From: an uncultured Pirellula sp.
Lineage (GTDB): Bacteria > Planctomycetota > Planctomycetia > Pirellulales > Pirellulaceae
Assembly (NCBI GenBank): GCA_903892355.1
Contig: CAITIE010000052.1
Span: 269,214 to 333,213 of the forward strand
Direction: 5' to 3'
DNA: 64,000 bases
In this document: piece by piece, positions 53,596 through 63,800 of the stretch
How positions within the stretch are numbered: position 1 is the stretch's first letter
Layout of the letters: every line of letters begins with the position of its first letter
Notes under the pieces: model-generated
Told to the model about the DNA's origin: nothing
What the model saw: the letters and a program-made list of their open reading frames with translations, nothing else
Databases searched by the model: none
Position numbers and translations under genes: made by a program

Positions 53596-55836
53596 ATGAC
53601 CACCATGGCGGATTCCCTGGTCAATAGCGCGATGCGCCCCCTGAAGCTGCGTCGTCGTCCCGACTTGGAATCCCGGCGTCACAAGTACGATGGGCGGGTC
53701 TACTGGGTCGTCAAAGAACCACTCGGTTTGAACTACTTCCGCTTCCACGAAGAAGAGTTCGCCATCCTCAATATGCTCGATGGGGAGACCTCCCTCCAGA
53801 CCATCAAGGATCGGTTCCAAGCGGAGTTTGCGCCGCAGCGGATTTCCCTTCAGGATTTGCAGCAATTCGTCGGGATGCTCCACCGAAGCGGACTGGTGAT
53901 TTCTCACGCGTCCGGTCAAGGAAAACCGCTGCGACGCCGTGGGGAAACGAAGAAACGCAAGGAGTTGCTCAGCAAACTCTCCAATATATTCGCGATTCGT
54001 TTTCGAGGCATCGATCCCGATCGCATGCTCACGGCTCTGATTCCATGGTTCGGTTGGCTCTTCACCACATGGTGCATCTTCCTGGCGTTGGGACTCGGCA
54101 TCGCTGCCTTGACCTTAGTCGCGGTCAACTATCAAGAGTTCCGTGGCAAACTTCCCACGTTTGAGCAATTCTTTGCAGCCAATAATTGGCTTTGGCTGGG
54201 CTTGACCATGGCGACGGTCAAAGTCCTTCACGAGTTTGGGCACGGCTTGAGTTGCAAGAAATTCGGAGGTGAATGCCACGAAATGGGAGCGATGCTCCTG
54301 GTCTTCACACCATGCCTCTACTGCAACGTGTCCGATTCATGGATGCTACCAAACAAGTGGCAACGTGTCTTCATCGGTGCTGCTGGAATGTACGTGGAAC
54401 TGATTCTCGCTTCGATTGCGACCTTCCTCTGGTGGTTCAGCGAAGACGGCATGTTCCACTTCTTGTGCTTGAGCGTCATGTTCATCTGCTCGGTCAGCAC
54501 CGTCGTGTTCAACGGAAATCCACTTCTCCGCTTTGACGGTTACTACATCATCATGGACATCCTTGAGATCCCTAACTTGCGTCAAAAAGCGAGTGAGATT
54601 CTCAAGCGTTGGTTCCAAAAGAATTGCTTGGGACTGGAACTTCAAGACAACCCGTTCCTCCCCCAAGGAAACCGTTTCCTCTTCGGTGCGTATACCATCG
54701 CATCGTTCATCTATCGCTGGGTTGTCGCATTTGGAATCATCATGTTCCTGAACCAAGTTCTTAAACCCTATGGTCTTCAGTCCTTGGGACGCACTTTTGC
54801 GATCGCAGGGGTGGCAGGAATGGTGGTACCAGCCTTCTTTGGGGTTTATAAATTTCTCAAGACACCAGGTCGAGCGAGCAAAATGAAACGAGGAAATATC
54901 CTGACCAGCTTGGCGGTGGCCTCGGCCATCATCGCCTTCATCGCATTCTTCCCACTACCCTTCTATGTGTACTGCCCCACCGAGATCCAACCGACCAACG
55001 CGGTCGAGATGCGAACGCTCGTGGGTGGCGATTTGGTCCGATGGCATAAACAACCGATGGATCATGTGGTTCGCGGTGACGTGATTTGCGAATTGGAAAA
55101 TCTGGACCTGAAGTACCAACGCACCAAGGCTGAAGGGGAACTTGTGGTCGCAACCACAAAACTGAAGGACCTTCAAAACTCGGCCGCTACCGATTCAACC
55201 AAGATCCAGTACCTGCGCGTCCAAGAAGAAGACGTAGAAACAAAGAAGAACGTATTGGCTGTGCTCGACCAAAAGTTCACGAACCTCGTGGTGAAAAGTC
55301 CCATCGACGGGATCATCTTCCGCCCACCACCGAAAGAAGACTCCAAGGCGGCGAAGGCCCAAGAGCAATTGCCGACGTGGTCCGGCGATCCGTTTGCACC
55401 TAGCAATCTAGATATCTATTTCGGAGATGGAGACCTCCTGTGCTTGGTCGCTCCCAAGGACATCATGGAAGCGGTCCTCATCGTCGATCAACACGATCGC
55501 GACCTGCTCCAAATCGGGGACCAAGTAAGCATCATGCTCGAGTCGGCCCGCCTAGAATCCCTAAAAGGTAAAGTCATCGGGTTCTCGGCTTCGGAAATCA
55601 AAGAAGTTCCCCCGCAATTGGCGATTCCGGTAGGTGGTAGCCTCGATACGAAAACCGACGAAAACGGCAGAACGGTACCGATCAGTACCTCCTACCAAGT
55701 TCGCGTCGAAATCACCTCGGAAAATGTACCGGCTAGGCCGGGTTATCGGGGTGAGTCAAAGGTCCATTTAGCGTGGCGTTCCGCAGGATGGCGGTTGTAC
55801 CGATACTGTGTCAAGACATTCAATTTTGAATTCTGA
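53596..55836 (+). CDS. PqqD-like / M50 metalloprotease / HlyD fusion protein
   Basis: Three parts are fused. Residues ~15-100 resemble a PqqD-type winged helix (VKEPLGLNYFRFHEEEFAIL, MLHRSGLVISH), the fold used as peptide-recognition element in RiPP pathways. Residues ~140-460 are a multi-helix M50 (site-2 protease) domain with zinc motif HEFGH at 212-216 and the second-site Asp in NPLLRFDGYY (~314). Residues ~460-746 form a HlyD-type lipoyl/coiled-coil region (VKSPIDGIIFRPP). Similar M50-HlyD proteins exist in cyanobacteria, myxobacteria and planctomycetes beside export genes. It may be a transmembrane scaffold or protease for export; the substrate is unknown. Confidence 0.85.
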   Translation: MTTMADSLVNSAMRPLKLRRRPDLESRRHKYDGRVYWVVKEPLGLNYFRFHEEEFAILNMLDGETSLQTIKDRFQAEFAPQRISLQDLQQFVGMLHRSGLVISHASGQGKPLRRRGETKKRKELLSKLSNIFAIRFRGIDPDRMLTALIPWFGWLFTTWCIFLALGLGIAALTLVAVNYQEFRGKLPTFEQFFAANNWLWLGLTMATVKVLHEFGHGLSCKKFGGECHEMGAMLLVFTPCLYCNVSDSWMLPNKWQRVFIGAAGMYVELILASIATFLWWFSEDGMFHFLCLSVMFICSVSTVVFNGNPLLRFDGYYIIMDILEIPNLRQKASEILKRWFQKNCLGLELQDNPFLPQGNRFLFGAYTIASFIYRWVVAFGIIMFLNQVLKPYGLQSLGRTFAIAGVAGMVVPAFFGVYKFLKTPGRASKMKRGNILTSLAVASAIIAFIAFFPLPFYVYCPTEIQPTNAVEMRTLVGGDLVRWHKQPMDHVVRGDVICELENLDLKYQRTKAEGELVVATTKLKDLQNSAATDSTKIQYLRVQEEDVETKKNVLAVLDQKFTNLVVKSPIDGIIFRPPPKEDSKAAKAQEQLPTWSGDPFAPSNLDIYFGDGDLLCLVAPKDIMEAVLIVDQHDRDLLQIGDQVSIMLESARLESLKGKVIGFSASEIKEVPPQLAIPVGGSLDTKTDENGRTVPISTSYQVRVEITSENVPARPGYRGESKVHLAWRSAGWRLYRYCVKTFNFEF

Positions 55837-55932
55837 TCTCAGGTCGGTCGTGAGGAAGTTGCGTGCTAGAGTTTCGGAAACGAAGGGCGCTGAGTCCCAG
55901 TTCGTAGGTTGATTTTTCTTGGAGTAAGAAAT

Positions 55933-56265
55933 ATGTCGAGTGAAGTAGAACAAGATCCAGCAGTCGATCAGCGCCAGCAACAGCAGGCGGTTCAGGTTCA
56001 AGTAAAGGATGAAGACGCGATCGCCTTGTACGCGAATTTTTGCCGCGTTACAGGATCCCCAGAGGAACTCATCGTCGACTTTGGTTTGAACCCACAACCC
56101 GTCGGTATTCCCAAGGATCCGATCCATGTGAAGCAGCGGATCATCATGAATTTCTATACCGCAAAGCGCCTTCTCGCCGCTCTGCAAATGTCCGTTCAAC
56201 GCCACGAAGCTGTCTTCGGCGTTCTCGAAACCGATATCCAAAAGCGATTGCGAGTTCAGCAGTAG
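55933..56265 (+). CDS. DUF3467 family small protein
   Basis: The 110-residue product has YANFCRVTGSPEELIVDFGL and IIMNFYTAKRLLAALQMSV, which match the DUF3467 pattern (a short beta-rich part, a D-F-G turn and a K-R-L-L helix). Function is unknown. GGAG nine bases before ATG 55933 favours this start over the upstream frame start at 55909. A Gln-rich segment (VDQRQQQQAVQVQV) is near the N-terminus. It is the last gene of the export-like operon and is followed by a long hairpin, so it was probably acquired as part of that unit. Confidence 0.8.
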   Translation: MSSEVEQDPAVDQRQQQQAVQVQVKDEDAIALYANFCRVTGSPEELIVDFGLNPQPVGIPKDPIHVKQRIIMNFYTAKRLLAALQMSVQRHEAVFGVLETDIQKRLRVQQ

Positions 56266-56317
56266 TCAAATGATTCGGTTGCTCTCGCAATCGAATGCGT
56301 ACACCCAATTAGTATTC

Positions 56318-56371
56318 AAAGCCTCGGCCTTCGACTCGTTCTTCAATGTGTCGAACTCGAGGCTTTGTTCG
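56318..56371 (+). terminator. Probable terminator of the export-like operon
   Basis: AAAGCCTCG (56318-56326) pairs with CGAGGCTTT (56358-56366), and inside it TTCGAC (56330-56335) pairs with GTCGAA (56350-56355). The stem ends in TTTGTT with no longer T-run, so termination is likely but not classical. Confidence 0.5.
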
Positions 56372-56395
56372 TTAGGTCAGGATGTTTGGGACGGG

Positions 56396-56929
56396 TTAAA
56401 GATTTTGGGGCGGGGCAGAGATTCTAGGGAGACGCGCACTCATTTGGATCAGCTTCAGGTACACGGCGATAGCAAGGCTTCCCGCCACGAATGCTGGGAG
56501 ACGTTCGAGTCCGTAGAGGCCATCTCCAATCGCAACGTTGGAACTGCGAAAAACGGACGTGAGGAACGCATACAGACCAAACGCAGCTCCTAACGCTAAA
56601 TACCCAAGCCCGAAGCAAACCATGAAACATTCAATAAAAATCCGTATGCCGCCATAGGTCATGCAGCGGTGTTGGTACCGCTCGCAAAGCTGGCACCGGA
56701 GCGCGACGAAAACCGAAAGAAATAGTCCCACGAGGGGCGGGCCGATTGTTACCACTCCCAACCAGAATACTCCAAGGAGGGCAAGAACGCACACGGTGAC
56801 CATGCACCCCCATGCGATCCAAAATGTTGAAGGGGTGCGATAGTACGTGGAATCGTTGGCGTACGACCCATTGGACTTGATCGGCTCAGAAAGCCCACCT
56901 GGTGGCTGATAGGGGTTTTCTAAATTCAT
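56396..56929 (-). CDS. Small four-helix membrane protein
   Basis: The product starts NLENPYQPPGG, a short polar leader of the N-P-Y-Q-P-P kind common in planctomycete membrane proteins. Hydrophobic segments follow: FWIAWGCMVTVCVLALLGVFW, VVTIGPPLVGLFLSVFVAL, FIECFMVCFGLGYLALGAAF and LPAFVAGSLAIAVYLKLI. No family is recognised. ATG 56929 is preferred; the frame extends to a TTG next to the mutS stop (56958), so the gene immediately follows mutS on the same strand and may be transcribed with it. Confidence 0.65.
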   Translation of the reverse strand: MNLENPYQPPGGLSEPIKSNGSYANDSTYYRTPSTFWIAWGCMVTVCVLALLGVFWLGVVTIGPPLVGLFLSVFVALRCQLCERYQHRCMTYGGIRIFIECFMVCFGLGYLALGAAFGLYAFLTSVFRSSNVAIGDGLYGLERLPAFVAGSLAIAVYLKLIQMSARLPRISAPPQNL

Positions 56930-56957
56930 CGGCGTGTCACCCCACAGGTTGGCCAAT

Positions 56958-59645
56958 TCAATTGCCGCTTGCTTGCTTCTTGAGCGACTCGAGCAACTGC
57001 AACGCTTGGATCGGGGTCAAACTATCGGTATCGAGCTCCTTGAGCTTCTCCACCACTTCGTTCTCCTGCCAGTGGAACAGGGTCATCTGAATATGGCCCG
57101 GCTTTTTCACGGGAGGTGGGGCTAGCTTCGGTTGCCCGTAGCGATTCAATTGGTTCGCTTCGAGTTGGCTTAACAGGTCTTTCGCACGCTCATTCACCGA
57201 CCGTGGAATCCCCGCCAATCTGGCAACATGGATTCCATAACTCTTGTCGGCCCCACCGGGAACAATGCGATGGAGAAAGACGACTTGATCGTCCCACTCT
57301 TTTACAGAGACATTCCAATTTCGAACACTCGTTAACGACTTCTGTAGCTCGACCAATTCGTGGTAGTGGGTCGCGAATAAGGTGCGAGATTGATTCACTT
57401 CATGAAGATACTCCACAATAGCCCAGGCCAGCGACAGCCCGTCGTACGTGCTGGTACCGCGACCGATTTCATCGAGAATCACCAGTGAATGCGGGGTAGC
57501 CGTGTTGAGAATCCGGGCCGTTTCGACCATCTCCACCATGAACGTACTTTGACCGCGTGCCAATTCGTCGCTAGCTCCAACCCGAGCGAACAGACGATCG
57601 GCAATACCGATGGTGGCTTTGCGGGCAGGAACAAAACTACCGATCTGAGCCAACACCAAGATCGCGGCTGTTTGCCGAATGTAAGTGCTCTTACCGGCCA
57701 TGTTGGGCCCGGTAATCAATTGGATCCGACCATGCTCAGAACCGAGCATGCAGTCATTCGGCACAAAGGTACCCTTGGCCAGCATCACATCGAGGACCGG
57801 GTGCCGGCCTTCGCAGATCTCCAGGATCGGTTCCTCGGTCACCGTGGGTCGCACGTAGCCTTGTTTGACCGCGAGTTCGGCGAGCGACCCGAGACAGTCG
57901 AGCTCGGCGATGATCGCTGCGTTGATTTGCAGTTGGCTCGTCGACCGGTGGACTGCGTCTCGAAGCTCCAGGAAAAGCTCGTATTCAAGCTGCTTGGCAG
58001 AATCGTCCGCCGTCAGCACCTTTTCCTCGTACTCCTTGAGCTCAGGTGTGATGTAGCGTTCGCAGTTCTTCAGCGTTTGTTTCCGAATGTACGAAGTCGG
58101 AATCCGATCGCGATGGGTGTTGGTGATCTCGATGTAGTATCCGAACACCGAGGTGAATCCGACCTTCAAGCTCGGGATGCCGGTGATTTGGGACTGGTCG
58201 GCTTGGTATCGGGCTATCCATTCCTTTCCTCCCGTCGCCAGCCCGCGAAACTCATCCAGCCTCGCGTCGTATCCATCGCGGATGAATCCGCCCCCTTTCG
58301 ACAACAATGGGCATTCCGCTTGCAACGCCCCCTCGAGACGCTCCAAAAGGGACTCGCACAGTTCCAACCGATCCTTGAGTTGCGACAATCGGTCCGATGC
58401 TCGCTCCTCAAGTAGGGCCTTGAGCTTGGGAATTTGACGAAGGGATCGCCCAACATGTTGCAGATCCCGGGGACTGCAGCGTCCTGTAGCCACGCGAGCC
58501 AATAAACGCTCCAAGTCGTACACTTCGCGAAGCGATTCCCGGATCGTCCCACGCAGCCGCGTGTCGCGCACCAGTTCTTCAACCGCCCCCAAACGGGACT
58601 CGATTTGGGGAACCGAAACCAACGGGGAGGATAGCCAATGGGACAGCCGCCGCGCTCCCATCGGAGTCACTGTCCGATCGAGCACCTCAAGCAGCGATCC
58701 TGCCCGAGAGCCCGTCCGAATCGTTTGCGTCAATTCCAGGGAACGGCGTGTTGCAGAGTCGATTTCCAAGCATCGGTGCAGGCGAGCAGGGACGAGTTGC
58801 TGGATGTGATCGAGGGACGTTTTTTGGGTTTCCTGCAGGTAAGCAATCGCGGCACCCGCGGCGCTAATCGCAAGCTTGTCATGCGATTCGCTCGTACCAG
58901 AGAGTCCATTTTTTGAGGTGCCAGCCGATTCTCTGTTCTTCGATTCACCGAGCTCCCACCCCATGCCAGTCAGGTCGAGCACCCCAAAGTGCTGGTGCAA
59001 AACCCGCTGCGACTCCTCGAATCCATACTGCCAAAGCGGTCTCCGCGTCAAAACCCAGCCGGACAACGTATCCGCCGCGAGGCTCGAGTCGTCATCGCGA
59101 ATTAAGATTTCCGAAGGGCCAATCCTAGCGATCTGATCGTGGAGTTGAGAGAGAGGGTAGGACGCTGCCTCAAAGCGTCCTGTCGATAGTTCCACCCATG
59201 CGATCCCGATCCATGAATCGCCCGACTGGCCCGGTTTAGGCACATAGACCGCCATCAAAAGATTGCTCGTATGCGGGTCGAGAAGGGCATCATCGGTCAG
59301 CGTGCCGGCCGTCACGATCCGCTGAACTTCACGGCGGACCAATCCCTTTGCTGTCGCCGGATCCTCGACCTGCTCACAAACCGCGACACGAAATCCCTGA
59401 CGGACTAACTTGGATAAATACCCCTCAAGTTGATGATGGGGGAATCCAGCCATCGGGATCGGATTCTCCCCTTTGTCGCGACTGGTCAGAGTCAATCCCA
59501 ATACACGCGCAGCCGTTTTCGCGTCATCGTGGAAAAGCTCATAAAAGTCCCCCATGCGGAACAGGAGGATGGCATCCCCGCTGGCTGCTTTTGCCTCCTC
59601 ATACTGACGCATCATCGGGGAAAGATTCATCGCTTCAGACGCCAC
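56958..59645 (-). CDS. mutS: DNA mismatch repair protein MutS
   Basis: MutS finds base mismatches and small loops and recruits MutL. The mismatch-binding N-terminus is clear: FRMGDFYELFHDDA carries the Phe that wedges into the mismatch and the F-x-E motif. The C-terminal ATPase has Walker A TGPNMAGKST, LFARVGASDELARGQSTFM, Walker B LVILDEIGRGTST and FATHYHEL. Domain order and the 895-residue length are normal for MutS1. ATG 59645 is used; an in-frame ATG at 59630 is also possible. The presence of MutS matters because the window shows many short tandem duplications. A 15-base duplication lies just upstream. Confidence 0.98.
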   Translation of the reverse strand: MASEAMNLSPMMRQYEEAKAASGDAILLFRMGDFYELFHDDAKTAARVLGLTLTSRDKGENPIPMAGFPHHQLEGYLSKLVRQGFRVAVCEQVEDPATAKGLVRREVQRIVTAGTLTDDALLDPHTSNLLMAVYVPKPGQSGDSWIGIAWVELSTGRFEAASYPLSQLHDQIARIGPSEILIRDDDSSLAADTLSGWVLTRRPLWQYGFEESQRVLHQHFGVLDLTGMGWELGESKNRESAGTSKNGLSGTSESHDKLAISAAGAAIAYLQETQKTSLDHIQQLVPARLHRCLEIDSATRRSLELTQTIRTGSRAGSLLEVLDRTVTPMGARRLSHWLSSPLVSVPQIESRLGAVEELVRDTRLRGTIRESLREVYDLERLLARVATGRCSPRDLQHVGRSLRQIPKLKALLEERASDRLSQLKDRLELCESLLERLEGALQAECPLLSKGGGFIRDGYDARLDEFRGLATGGKEWIARYQADQSQITGIPSLKVGFTSVFGYYIEITNTHRDRIPTSYIRKQTLKNCERYITPELKEYEEKVLTADDSAKQLEYELFLELRDAVHRSTSQLQINAAIIAELDCLGSLAELAVKQGYVRPTVTEEPILEICEGRHPVLDVMLAKGTFVPNDCMLGSEHGRIQLITGPNMAGKSTYIRQTAAILVLAQIGSFVPARKATIGIADRLFARVGASDELARGQSTFMVEMVETARILNTATPHSLVILDEIGRGTSTYDGLSLAWAIVEYLHEVNQSRTLFATHYHELVELQKSLTSVRNWNVSVKEWDDQVVFLHRIVPGGADKSYGIHVARLAGIPRSVNERAKDLLSQLEANQLNRYGQPKLAPPPVKKPGHIQMTLFHWQENEVVEKLKELDTDSLTPIQALQLLESLKKQASGN

Positions 59646-59654
59646 TCCATTTTG

Positions 59655-59684
59655 GTTCTACGGTGTTTTGTTCTACGGTTTATT
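59655..59684. repeat. 15-bp duplication just upstream of mutS
   Basis: GTTCTACGGTGTTTT (59655-59669) is followed by GTTCTACGGTTTATT (59670-59684), 10 bases before the mutS start on the minus strand. It would lie in the mutS leader or promoter. Confidence 0.8.
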
Positions 59685-59815
59685 CTTCGATTTTCCGGGC
59701 CTATCGAGATATTCCGTGCCAAGCCTATCCTCAACCCCGCCCTCGCGGTCAAACTGCTTTAGCCAGACGGCATTGGCTAGAATCCATCACGTCAACTCAG
59801 GGCCCCGAGGAGGTT

Positions 59816-60466
59816 TTACCGGTGCAGTGCCCACCGAGGGGAATCATCCGGTTCAGGATCTGACCAAGGTTTTTCTGACCAAGGTTTTGACGATTCGACG
59901 CGAGGCTTGGTAGGTGACAGGAAGTATGGTGCCGGAGTCGCTATGTGGGAAGACACCCCGAAAAATTCCGCGTTCAGGATTTCGAATCGGAGCTGAAACG
60001 GCCCGATTTCCAACCAGCGCAATGACCCCATTCCCACCCGACTCACGTGACCACGGCCTCCAGAAATAGAGCCTTCGTACGATAGATAAATATCTCGGTG
60101 CATCGGCAGTCTCAAAAACATGCCTCCCACCCAAGCATCCAATAGCAACCCTGCTCCTTCAGGCTGGCCTATAAGAGGGGCAGGCTGGCCTATAAGAGGG
60201 GCAGGCTGGCCTATAAGAGGGGCAGGCTGGCTTAAAAGAGGGGCTTCGGTAGCAAAGGCAATCAAGTTCCGATCCGGCCCTTGCTGGCTTAATCCCGCCG
60301 CGATGACTGCGTGATCCAGCCCTAGATCCCGCATGAAATGGGAACAATCTTTGGACGTTTTTTTCGCCATTGATGGCTTGGGCAGTTCGAGCAGCCAATC
60401 CCAATGATCCCCTCGATTTCCGGTTTTTAGCCCGGTATGGTGCAGAACGACGAAGCGAAAATCCAT
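59816..60466 (-). CDS. LigD 3'-phosphoesterase-like protein with in-frame repeats
   Basis: The protein starts FRFVVLHHTG...HWDWLLELP, matching the active-site strand of the LigD phosphoesterase domain that trims 3' ends in DNA repair. It later has HRDIYLSYEGSISGGRGHVS, the conserved YxxYEGxxSGGRG-type segment of stand-alone planctomycete relatives. A 21-base array inserts repeated QPAPLIG units (~80-108), and a 15-base duplication lies near the C-terminus (SKPWSEKPWSDPE). ATG 60466 is chosen because the conserved fold begins at once; the frame is open to 60526. Whether the enzyme is active with these insertions is unclear. Confidence 0.7.
   Translation of the reverse strand: MDFRFVVLHHTGLKTGNRGDHWDWLLELPKPSMAKKTSKDCSHFMRDLGLDHAVIAAGLSQQGPDRNLIAFATEAPLLSQPAPLIGQPAPLIGQPAPLIGQPEGAGLLLDAWVGGMFLRLPMHRDIYLSYEGSISGGRGHVSRVGMGSLRWLEIGPFQLRFEILNAEFFGVSSHIATPAPYFLSPTKPRVESSKPWSEKPWSDPEPDDSPRWALHR
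59860..59889. repeat. 15-bp in-frame duplication near the phosphoesterase C-terminus
   Basis: CTGACCAAGGTTTTT (59860-59874) is followed by CTGACCAAGGTTTTG (59875-59889), 45-75 bases before the stop codon on the minus strand. Confidence 0.85.
60160..60243. repeat. 21-bp in-frame tandem array (4 copies) in the phosphoesterase gene
   Basis: CAGGCTGGCCTATAAGAGGG (plus a final G) is exact at 60160, 60181 and 60202 and diverged at 60223. On the minus strand it encodes QPAPLIG repeats, so the frame is kept in a surface-loop position of the fold. Confidence 0.95.
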
Positions 60467-60838
60467 CTCTTTAAAAATTTCTACTATTTCTTTTCCGGTC
60501 GGGGTGAGGGGAACTATTCCGGTCAATTCGCATCAAAATCGACGTCAAAGACCGCAAAACCGTTGTTTTCGTTGTCCTTTGGCACACGGATGGTGGCGAT
60601 TGCAAAGGAAATTGCCCCAAAAAGGCCACCCCCGAAACCCTTTTTTCGGGGGTGAGTCCTGCGTTGAGCCCGTTCGGAACCAACCCGACCACTCCGCGCA
60701 TTCGGCACAAATTTGCATCCCAAAACCGCCCAATTATACTCGAAACCAAGTGTTCCGCGGGAGCGTCGCTTCTACCTAAAGGCGACTTTCCTGCCATTAT
60801 AACCCACCAATCCAAATTGGTACTAAGGTTAATCGCAA
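60467..60838. other. Upstream region of the exoprotein gene, with a strong hairpin
   Basis: An 11-bp perfect stem (CACCCCCGAAA 60627-60637 with TTTCGGGGGTG 60644-60654) is the main feature; on the minus strand GGCCTTTTT follows it. Near the exoprotein gene are TATAAC (60798-60803), the small inverted repeat CCAAT-CCAA-ATTGG and TAAGG ahead of ATG 60839. No gene is called in the stretch. Confidence 0.45.
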
Positions 60839-63800
60839 ATGGGAATTGATGAATCCAGGTCCAAGAACCGAAGTCTTTCTCGACTCAAGAACCGTCGAAC
60901 AAGCTTTCGATCACTCCTTTGCGAGCAGCTGGAACGCCGCGAAGTCATGGCAGGGGCCATCTTTACGCCGGGCACCGACTCGAACTACGTGGACCAGGTC
61001 CAGGACCGCATCGAGAACTTCGCCCAACAGCAATTGGGTGGCGGTGGGAATCAAATCAATCTGTTAGGCAATCGTTGGGTGAACCCAACGGGTGGTGCGA
61101 GTCCCAACAATGGTGACCCCGCAACCATAACTTGGAGTATCGTTCCTGACGGAACCCAAGTTTACAACGCGACCAATGGAAACCTTGGTTCTAGCAACTT
61201 CGTCGCCTTCATGGACGGAGTTTACGGTAGCGCCGCTGGTCCTATCTCTTCGCGACCTTGGTTCAATCTCGTCAAACGAGGTTATGACAACTGGGCTGCA
61301 AACAGCGGTCTGAATTTCATTTACGAACCGAAGGATGACGGAGCACCATCGAGCGGAAACAACCGAGGTGTCGTGGGCGTTCGCGGCGACATTCGCGTTG
61401 GTGGTTTGGCAGTGGACGGCAACAGCGGTATCCTCGCCTACGCGTTCCCTCCGTACGGTAGTGGCAACAATGGTATCGACGGGGACATCGTCTTTGATAC
61501 CAACGACAATTTCTACAGCCAGAACTCCGATGGTCCCAACGGTGAGAATCGGGCATTTATCAACGTGATGATGCACGAAGCTGGCCACGGCGTCGGACTC
61601 GGCCACGTCCTGCCGACCGACCAGACCAAGTTGATGGAACCATTCGTTTCGTTGGCTTATTACGGTGCCCAACTCGACGACATCATTGCGACCCAAACGC
61701 TCTACGGGGATAATTTCGAGAACAATGACGACAATGGCCAAGCGTCAAACCTTGGGCTGGTCGGTAATGGCGTTCTGCAATTCGATAATCTTTCGATCGA
61801 TAAGAGCGAAGACACCGACGTTTACTTGCTGACCGTGGGTGCTGCTCGCGTTCGTCGGATCACGATGATCCCAACCGGCAAGCAGTATCAAGTGCAACCC
61901 GAAGGGGGTGCGTTGACGACCGAGAACACCTTGGTCTATCGAAACCTGTCCTTCCAAATCGAACGCCTCAACGGAGAAGTGGTCGCCTCGTCGGACCTCA
62001 ATCCTGCCGGTGTTCCAGAAGTCATCAACAGCCCGAGCTTGACCGCCGGAACGTACTACTTGCGTGTGTTTGCCAGGAACGCTGGCGAGACGCAAATGTA
62101 CAGCTTGAAGATGGAAGCCGATGCAAAGACCTCGGTTGGCCCAACACTCATCGGCGTTCAGCCCAACAACAGCGAGTTGATCGAGAACGGGATTGTTCGC
62201 TCGATCGCTCCTCGAGAATTGACGTTCCGTTTTGATGATGCGCAGATCATCGACCCATCGACCGTTTCTGGAATCCGCGTCACTCGCGCCGGCAGCGATG
62301 GCAGTTTCTCCTTGCCGAGCATTGCGACCGACTTCGGCACCAACGGCCGTGTCGATGTTCAACTGACGGCAAAGAACGCATCGGATACCCTTCAGATCAA
62401 CGTTACTCGCGCGGACCTCGGGGCAGGAACTCCTCCGAAATTGACGATCACCGGAAACGTGATCTCCCTGCAACTCAACTCTCGCTCAGGTTCCACCATC
62501 AGCGCTCAGCAGTTGGTCGATTTGATCAACGCTCCAAGCTCCCCGGTCGCCTCGAAGCTCAGTGCAAAGATCAATGGTGGATTGCCTGCTACACAATTGG
62601 GAGCCGCCGATCCAGCGACTTACTCACCAATCATGCTCCAAGCGAGCAATGACATGATCGTCGCTCCTGGGGCGGTGATCGTGGGTGACAGCCCGAACGA
62701 AAACGAAGTGACGTTGCGGTTCGCAGAAAACCTTCCCGATGACGTTTACCGTTTAGAGGTTTTCGGCTTCGACGATTCCTCCCGAGGCATCACCGGACTC
62801 CGCAATACCAGCGGCGATCTCTTCCTGCCTCGCGATCCAAACACCCGTCAAGACACGATCGAGTTCCGTTTGGACCTCGGTTCGAAAGTCACCGCCGTCG
62901 TTCCACAACCTGTGGTTCGTAATACATCTGGCGTTCTCGAGCAAAAACGAGACACGATCGTTGTGTACTTCGACAATGAGAAATTGTTTGTTGAAAACGA
63001 CATCGCCGGCAACCCAACTGCGGGAAGCGCCGAAAACCCAGACTTCTACCAGCTTCTCTACACAGCAGACACTGTCCGGAATACGGACGACATTACCTTC
63101 AAACCTGAGAAGGTCACGTACAACGCATCCGCAAACACTGCGACTCTTCGATTCTCACAAGACATCGATTCCCTTCCAGGGCCGTTCATTCCTTCGAGCT
63201 CCTTCCGTTTACGTGTAGGGACTCGCGAGTCGACACCAATCCAACCGGTGCGCAGCGAAGCTTCTGCATCGGCGATCTCGGACCTCAACACCAATGGACT
63301 GGCCAAGGTCCGGTTCCAAGCAAAGACATTGGGCGAGGCTGGTTCGGGCCTTCAAGTTGCTTTTGTGAACTCAAACAGCGGTGGTGCACCGACCGTCTCG
63401 TTGGTGGGTGGTATCGTTACTGTCGATATCGGTTCCAGCAACGCCACAGTTGGCGCAGTGGTCGATGCTCTTCAAAAATCGACCGACTCCTCGCCATTGA
63501 TGAGCGTCACGCTCGAACCAGGAACCAACCCCAACACAGTGGTTGGGGATCGCGTGATCAATTACTCCCCGGTAACCCTCTACGGGTTGGGCTCTTCGTT
63601 CAGCACCGCATCCAACTTGGGCACCATCGGGTCGTCTGCAGTTCCTCTCACCAGTGTCCTGTTGACATCCAGCATCGATGCCGAAGTCCACACGTTGGAC
63701 TTGATCGGTGCAAACAATGACCCAGGTAGCCGCAAGGTTCCCGAGGCGTTCGAAAACTATATCAACCCAGCATTCACCGGAGATAACTTCAATGGTATCC

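Noticed and set aside
57489..58415. 308-codon plus-strand frame inside mutS
   Set aside because: It is antisense to strongly conserved mutS sequence and lacks a start context.
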